Below, piece by piece: positions 59,307 to 64,000 of a stretch of 64,000 bases of DNA; within the stretch, counting starts at the first letter, position 1; each line of letters opens with the position of its first letter. The position numbers and the translations under genes were made by a program. The stretch lies in assembly GCA_948567375.1 (NCBI GenBank), contig OX419756.1, positions 21,333,001 to 21,397,000 of the forward strand, given 5' to 3'. Below the pieces are notes generated by a model, which saw nothing but the letters and a program-made list of their open reading frames with translations, was not told the origin of the DNA and made no database searches. Source of the DNA: Lunularia cruciata. Its lineage: Eukaryota > Streptophyta > Marchantiopsida > Lunulariales > Lunulariaceae.

Positions 59307-59729
59307 TGTAAAAGACCAAATCCGAGGAGAGAAATAGGAGAATGGAAGCTCACATTGGGACACTTGAATGAGGGAAAACTCCGAATGCCTAGCATGAGCT
59401 TTGGCCTTGGTATTTATAGGTAGCATACAAGACCCTTGAAGCTTCTCAAGAAGTTTCCTTGAGCCGCTTTCTTGGAGTGCAAGCCAAGTTAACTAGGAAG
59501 CTTCTCAAGAAGCTTCCTTCTAGAAGCCGCCTACTTGGCGTGCAAGCTAAGCTAGTTAGAAGCTTCTAGAAGCTTCCTTCTAGAAGCTACCTACTTAGGG
59601 CGCAAGTTAACTAGTTGGGAAGCTTCCTAAGAAGCTTCTTAGATGCTTCTAGAATATTCTAGGCTATTTTGTCTTATTCTCTACTTCGTAAGCCCGACTA
59701 ACTTTGTCACTAAACTCCATATTGTTACA
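59307..59729 (-). repeat. D 5' LTR
   Basis: 423 bp. Contains a TATA box (CTATAAATA on the minus strand, about 59411-59419) and heat-shock-element arrays upstream of it. Confidence 0.96.
59558..59586. promoter_or_regulatory. Heat-shock-element array in D LTR
   Basis: AGAAGCTTCTAGAAGCTTCC (59558-59577) gives four phased alternating GAA/TTC pentamers, followed by TTCTAGAAG (59578-59586). Further arrays lie at about 59495-59526 and 59615-59650. About 140 bp upstream of the LTR TATA box in the direction of transcription. Confidence 0.55.
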
Positions 59730-59734
59730 CACAT

Positions 59735-60640
59735 GCACATATGTGTTCTTTGACTTTGTATACTTCTGGTTGGCCATCCTATACTTCTTGTATTCTATGA
59801 CTACTTCAAGGTGCATATGAAATTACTCTTTAGGATAGAAGTGCAGAGGAAACTTCTTCACCTTCTCCTTTGTGAGCAGCTTCATACCAATGTAAAAGTG
59901 TATCACAGAGGATGACATGAGCATAGCACCACCTTTGTCATTCATGTTACCTCATTTGTGCCCAATTAATAGGTTGTCCTTTGTGAAGATATTTAAAGAA
60001 GACATCTTGACTTAAGTTGGCACATGTTGTTCACTTTGACGTGAAGAGCTTCATCACTAATTTAGCAATAGCTCTTTGCTTGGAGTCTCTATAGCTCCTA
60101 ATTTACCATTCATTGTTGGATTTCTTCTCAACAAATGATTCTTCAATTTTGTTCTTTAGTTTGCCCTTGGGATGTGCCAGTGGGGTGGCTATGGTCATTT
60201 CATTAGGAGGAGATTTAACTTGTGGCTCAATAAATTTCCTCCTCTAAGCTTTTGTGTAGGCAAAGACTTTATCCATTAATGATTCTAAGCCTAGGTCTTT
60301 ATTATCCTTGATTTCTAGTATAATATCTAGATCACTCATCCCTAATTCCACAACAAGACATATAGTCTTCTTGCATACATATACTCATCCCTACAATGTA
60401 GCACCTACTTACTTACTTTAGGTGATTTTAGAATCATCTATGGTGGTGCTTTATGTCTCTTTTATTGAAGTGCCATCATGCTTGTTCACAATCTCTCTTT
60501 GACAATTGTGAGCTACCTTGAACCCGCTCACCCAATCTCTCAAATTCTCCATTCTCAACTCTCAACTCTTGATGTTTGTTGACAAAATTCCTTGAAACTC
60601 CACGCATAATTTTAAAAATGTGTGAAGTGGAGAAGAAGTT
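59735..60640 (-). pseudogene. Minus-strand coiled-coil relic, first segment (globular part)
   Basis: Broken minus-strand frame with MSDLDIILEIKDNKDLG (about 60300-60340; plus-strand copy MSDKAIILETKDN at about 136-173), HPKGKLKNKIEESFVEKK (about 60117-60170), MKLFTSK, VFFKYLHKGQPINWAQ (about 59950-60000) and HFYIGMKLL (about 59876-59901). The order and spacing match the LTR frame of B (FFHKLF, EPINWARCF, HFYLGLNLL). It has several stops and frameshifts. D cuts it at 59730. Function unknown; not a recognised cellular gene. Confidence 0.6.
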
Positions 60641-60677
60641 GTTGTGCAAGCCAAGATCACAAAATTTTAGCTTGGGT

Positions 60678-60986
60678 CTAACTATTTTGGAGTTTTTTGG
60701 TGTTTAAATTTTTTTGCTGAAGTGTTGTTATGTGTGCATGTGAGTGTCTTGGCCCATAAAAACTAGCACTAATTCTATTATTTGTATAGGTGGTAGCATA
60801 TTCAAGCCAAATTAAATCATTGAGGTTGACTAACGATTGGGCCAATGACATCTCTTGGTGGAGTTGTTTGATAAAACATTGAGATTCATCACATGAGATC
60901 ACAAAGATCAAAATCACAATCACAATGGCTCCAATTGTTGTGGTCATGATTATGAGGATCAAAATCAAAAGAATTGTCTTTCTCAT
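60678..60986 (-). CDS. Hypothetical small ORF with hydrophobic N-terminus
   Basis: 102-codon minus-strand frame from ATG 60986. Residues 4-32 are almost all Ile, Leu, Val and Thr, long enough for a membrane segment; the rest is polar with no motif. It lies just upstream of the minus-strand relic, but no equivalent is seen in the B LTR frame. It may be chance in AT-rich DNA. Confidence 0.2.
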   Translation of the reverse strand: MRKTILLILILIIMTTTIGAIVIVILIFVISCDESQCFIKQLHQEMSLAQSLVNLNDLIWLEYATTYTNNRISASFYGPRHSHAHITTLQQKNLNTKKLQNS

Positions 60987-60989
60987 GAT

Positions 60990-62340
60990 GCTTGGTTCTG
61001 CACAAGCCCTAAAAAATTTTGTGTGTTGTCATGTAGTCTCTTGCTTGATTTGCTTCTAGGACAATTATAAGTAGCACATCCTTGTATTCTAGTCTTAATA
61101 TCTTCCTAAACTTTTGCTCATCTACAAAAAAGGCATAAAAAGAGAAAGGGCTAATAGTGCAAAGGTGGGTCTCCATAGTAGTTTTTCAATGTAGTGTTAA
61201 GATTCATGAGTTGATCTATTAAAAATTAGATTAAGTGTAGAATAATCATTGGCCTAGTAGTACAAAATGAAATCTTTTAGGCCAAAGATCATTAAGATTG
61301 TATATTACCAACTAATAATACTTTTGTGAGTGTTCAATGTTGTAGCTAAGGATATTTATCCAAAGGCAAGTTAAAACTTAAAGATAAAACTGAGGAGCTG
61401 ATCTAGCATAACCACATAGGCAAATCTTAATTAAGTTAGATTAGAATAAGATAAGATAATCAAATAGGATTAACAATGAAGTGATGTATATAAAATTAGG
61501 AGATTTCTAGTAAATCATAGCTGACGTATTTCCTCAATCAGAGAATAGGAAAATTATAAAGGGATTTGGCCAATGTAAACTTAGTTCTTTCATTCAATCA
61601 ATTTTTGGCAAAAAAAGCTTTTTACTAAGAAATTCTATGATCTTTTGTCTATGTTGTCTATTTTATGCGTGATGGATTATTGCTTGATTGAATAGTGGTG
61701 AGGAATCTTGAAGTAGGAACGTGAGTGCTTGAGAGTGAAGAGAATCACTTGCACTTGTTTGCAATGTCGGATCTCTAAGGTCAAGGCAATGCGAGGAGTG
61801 GCTAACAAAGACCAAGAGCATTGTGAAGTAACACACAATAACAAAAAGCTAGGTAATATCATCAATCTATGATTCCTTTAGGATTGTACTTTTTGGGAAA
61901 CATAATGCACATTTTTTGTGGTTCTAGTTGTTAGAGTGATAGGATTGTCATTTGCAATATTCATGATGATAATAACATTAACAAAGATCATATAATAATG
62001 ACCATCGGCCCAATTTCACTTTGAACAAGGAATGGAACGTGACCTTTTGTGATGAATTAGCCATCACTTTTAGGGATGTTCTGGAAAGGATCCATAATGA
62101 AAGTGATTTTAATTTTCTTGTTTTTGTAGTATGCAATAGAAGTGACATTGAAGTGCAGGGGAATTTCATATTTTTTCTCACTTTTTTCTTTGTTTTTTAT
62201 TTATGAGAGAAGAGGGTTAATTCCTTTTACAAAAGAATAAATTCTGCAAATCATTGTTTTGGTGAAGATATGGTTACTTTATAAGATTCTAACTGTAAGA
62301 AGACCAACATCTTCACAAACTAAGATTCACTCTCTTTGGA
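60990..62340. other. AT-rich stretch, nothing recognised
   Basis: No LTR, pol motif, RNA gene or convincing reading frame. Only short shadow frames. Confidence 0.4.
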
Positions 62341-62939
62341 AATAGGGAAACAATTTTTTCTAATAATAAGTGACCTTGTCTTCAAAAGAACGTTCAAACC
62401 TCTTTAGAAGAAAGAAGTTGAAGGCTAGTTCTTTAGAAGATGGTAACCTCATCTTTGGAAAAGTAGAAAGATTCTTCAGGAGATTAACCAATTGTACAAC
62501 ACTTTCAAAAGTCATGAAAGAAGTACCTCAAAGTAGGCTCGCACAAGTGGAAAGCAATTGGAAGTTGAATAGAATTACAACCAAGAAGAGGGAAGAGGTA
62601 AAAACCTTGATACCACTATGGGGTTGAGTAATCTTTTAGTTCTTTATGAATTTCCAAGAGACCATTGATACATAAATTGAGCATAGAGTGGTAAGAATTA
62701 AGTTTTCATTTGTTATGAAGAGAAGCAAGTTACAATGGTGAAAGGGGTTTCTCAAAAGAGTGCCAAGAATGTATTGAACTTGAAGACTCTAGTGGTTGAC
62801 CTATTGGAGTTGGCAGCTTTGGGGACCACTCTTGAGAAGATTTGATTGGTTGTTCTCTTATGAAAGTAAGAATATACTTTTAGGGCAATAGCCTTAGAGA
62901 TTTGAGGGATGAAGAAGGTAGTACTAGATTACCTAAGAA

Positions 62940-63187
62940 CAAATGTAAGGGCATGTACACCAATCTCAATGGATGAAGATACTAGGAAATGACTAGGGAA
63001 AAGCAAGGAGGAGGGGTTCAAATTTGAGTCTAGGTTTAACCTAAATGACAAAATGAAAAAGAGGATAGGTAAGGCATTTGTGCATAAGAAGCATCCCTCC
63101 AATAGATGGCTCGTGACAAATTACAAGAACACAACAAGAAGAGATATCATAGGTGCATTGATGAAGATCTTTAAGCCATAATGGTCA
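62940..63187 (+). pseudogene. Third copy of the coiled-coil family, globular part (fragment)
   Basis: Broken plus-strand frame with KRIGKAFVHKKHPSNRW, NYKNTTRRDIIGALMKIFKP (about 63055-63178). These line up with SFKEKK...MWRIEGY...MKLFKP of the 1-1140 copy and with ESYKDHVKRGIVSALM...LKP of the B LTR frame. A charged 85-codon frame upstream (62370-62627) may belong to it but has no clear match. The copy is cut by an LTR at 63188. Confidence 0.5.
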
Positions 63188-64000
63188 TGTAAGCCGGCCT
63201 ATCTCTCACTTAAGATGAACCTTTGATAGCTATTATGGTTCCGCACCATGGACTAAGAAAGCAAGGAATGATAACTCCATCACACTCCTCCAAAGCTAGC
63301 ACTCCAAGACTCAAAATTTGAAGTCATACCCCAAAGTCATACCCTGAAGTTGAGATCTTTGACTTTGGGTTAGGGCCTTGTTGAAGAATCACCGATGGAG
63401 ACCAAGTATGAAGATCAAGACAAAGATAAAGACTTTATTGGAGTGGCATACTTGTTGATGATTGTGTGTCTATTGTTGTTGTTATTGAAGCAAAAGAAGA
63501 AGGAGATACATGAAGATCATTTGGAGGTGAAGAATGAGTTGTAGGTGATGAAGTATCTGATTGAAGAAGCAAGAGAATTGAAGGAGAGGGTAACCCAAAG
63601 GGAAGAAGAAGCTAAACAACTTTGGGTAGATGTAGTCCTAAAGAAGAAGACTTCTTCTACTTCAAGAGCAGCAACAACAAACACACAATCGTTGACAAGT
63701 ATGCCACCACTCCATCAAAGTCTTTGTCTTGGTCTTGATCTTAATACTTGGCCTCCATCAGCGCTTCTTCAATAGGGCCCTTACCCTAGAGTCAAGATTT
63801 ACCTTCAATGTTACTTCTTTCGAGCTTGCCTCTTCTTCCTTCTCTTGGCTCAGACCTATAGCTGCAGCCTATAGTAATCTCTTTGAATGTCTACACACTA
63901 AAGAACTCAATGAGAGAGAGGTAGTTCCAAATGAAAGGAGGATGAGAACCTCTTCACTCCTAGTTTATACACTTGTGAAATAGTTAAGCACCAAAGTTAC
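63188..64000 (-). repeat. E/C-family LTR in minus orientation, interrupted, runs off the window
   Basis: 63188-63314 matches the start of the C LTR as read on the plus strand (TGTRAGCCGGCC, CCATGGACTAAGAAAGCAAGG). 63895-64000 matches its continuation (AAGAACTCAATGAGAGAGAG, CTTGTGAAATAGTTA). About 10 bp of LTR are missing at the junction. Whether it is a solo LTR or part of an element cannot be seen, because the window ends inside it. Confidence 0.85.
63315..63894 (+). other. Insertion in the LTR with a small membrane/coiled-coil frame
   Basis: About 580 bp absent from the related LTRs. A plus-strand frame starts at ATG 63395: an acidic start, a hydrophobic stretch YLLMIVCLLLLLLK, Lys-rich turn, a TAG at 63542-63544, then in the same phase a charged helix (ELKERVTQREEEAKQLW) and a Ser/Thr-rich tail to 63775. 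With the stop it is 127 codons. No known family is recognised; type II or tail-like membrane topology would be a guess. No clear target duplication. Confidence 0.35.

Larger units (their letters stand above)
54069..59729 (-). mobile_element. Element D: best preserved chromodomain Ty3/gypsy element
   Basis: 5.66-kb minus-strand element with a perfect duplication CACAT. 5' LTR 59307-59729 (423 bp) and 3' LTR 54069-54509 (441 bp) differ by about three to four substitutions plus an 18-bp tandem duplication in the 3' LTR, so it is young. A perfect initiator-Met primer site is at 59294-59305; the purine tract is at 54510-54523. Gag carries two TGA codons; pol is one open frame of 1227 codons ending inside the 3' LTR. 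Same family as G and A. Confidence 0.97.

Noticed and set aside
61000-62340. Short frames (for example 61677-61865 and 61978-62181)
   Set aside because: Around 60 codons in AT-rich DNA, no motif, no matching copy elsewhere in the window.
1-64000. tRNA or rRNA genes
   Set aside because: No cloverleaf-compatible A/B box pair or rRNA core was noticed; sequences complementary to tRNA 3' ends are primer sites adjoining LTRs.

Overview
The window is plant nuclear DNA made almost entirely of nested Ty3/gypsy LTR retrotransposons in decaying low-copy sequence. No intact host gene, tRNA, rRNA or CRISPR array is visible. Evidence for a plant: primer sites matching the initiator-Met site TGGTATCAGAGC, a Ty3/gypsy lineage with a C-terminal chromodomain, and two non-chromodomain lineages with Athila/Tat-like reverse transcriptase. 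The amount of nesting and the long AT-rich spacers suggest a large, retroelement-rich genome, possibly a gymnosperm or other large-genome plant; the species cannot be read from the sequence.

Layout. 1-1140: plus-strand relic of a coiled-coil protein family. 2396-2629: minus-strand relic of the same family. 2630-44660: a five-element nest. Outermost is E (2630-44660, no chromodomain). A chromodomain element A (3203-38155, repeat CTTGG) sits in E's 5' LTR. Inside A are: B (3432-22640, repeat ATTAA), an element with 3.7-kb LTRs; H (25224-27578), an inverted B-type LTR with a foldback arm; and C (27748-35578), a minus-strand member of E's family. Inside B is G (9126-14742, repeat GTGCA), a second chromodomain element. 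E's interior also holds an unclassified 3.4-kb insertion I (38383-41754) with a 333-bp higher-order tandem repeat. 44661-45845: more of the minus-strand relic. 45846-53659: F, another E/C-family element. 53660-54068: relic. 54069-59729: D, the best preserved chromodomain element (minus strand, repeat CACAT). 59735-60640: start of the minus-strand relic. 60990-62340: nothing recognised. 62940-63187: a third, plus-strand relic, cut by an E/C-family LTR (63188 to the window end) that carries its own insertion.

How the parts relate. The minus-strand relic reads from about 60640 to 2396 and is split by D, F and the E nest; removing them leaves about 2.7 kb. It resembles an 810-codon reading frame inside both LTRs of B. 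That frame lies just downstream of the LTR TATA box, so it would be the first reading frame on B's genomic RNA, before the primer site. The shared family (two LTR copies and three relics outside B) is the most novel signal here.

Other leads: perfect heat-shock-element arrays in the chromodomain-element LTRs; a G-GGA-AAC heptamer in the only window that could join gag to pol in D by a -1 shift; a gag stop codon and a Glu-to-Lys change at the integrase active site shared by D and the older G, which suggests a subfamily moved in trans; and a zinc-knuckle ORF upstream of gag in C. Decay is mostly TGA and TAG codons, as expected for methylated, silenced plant repeats.
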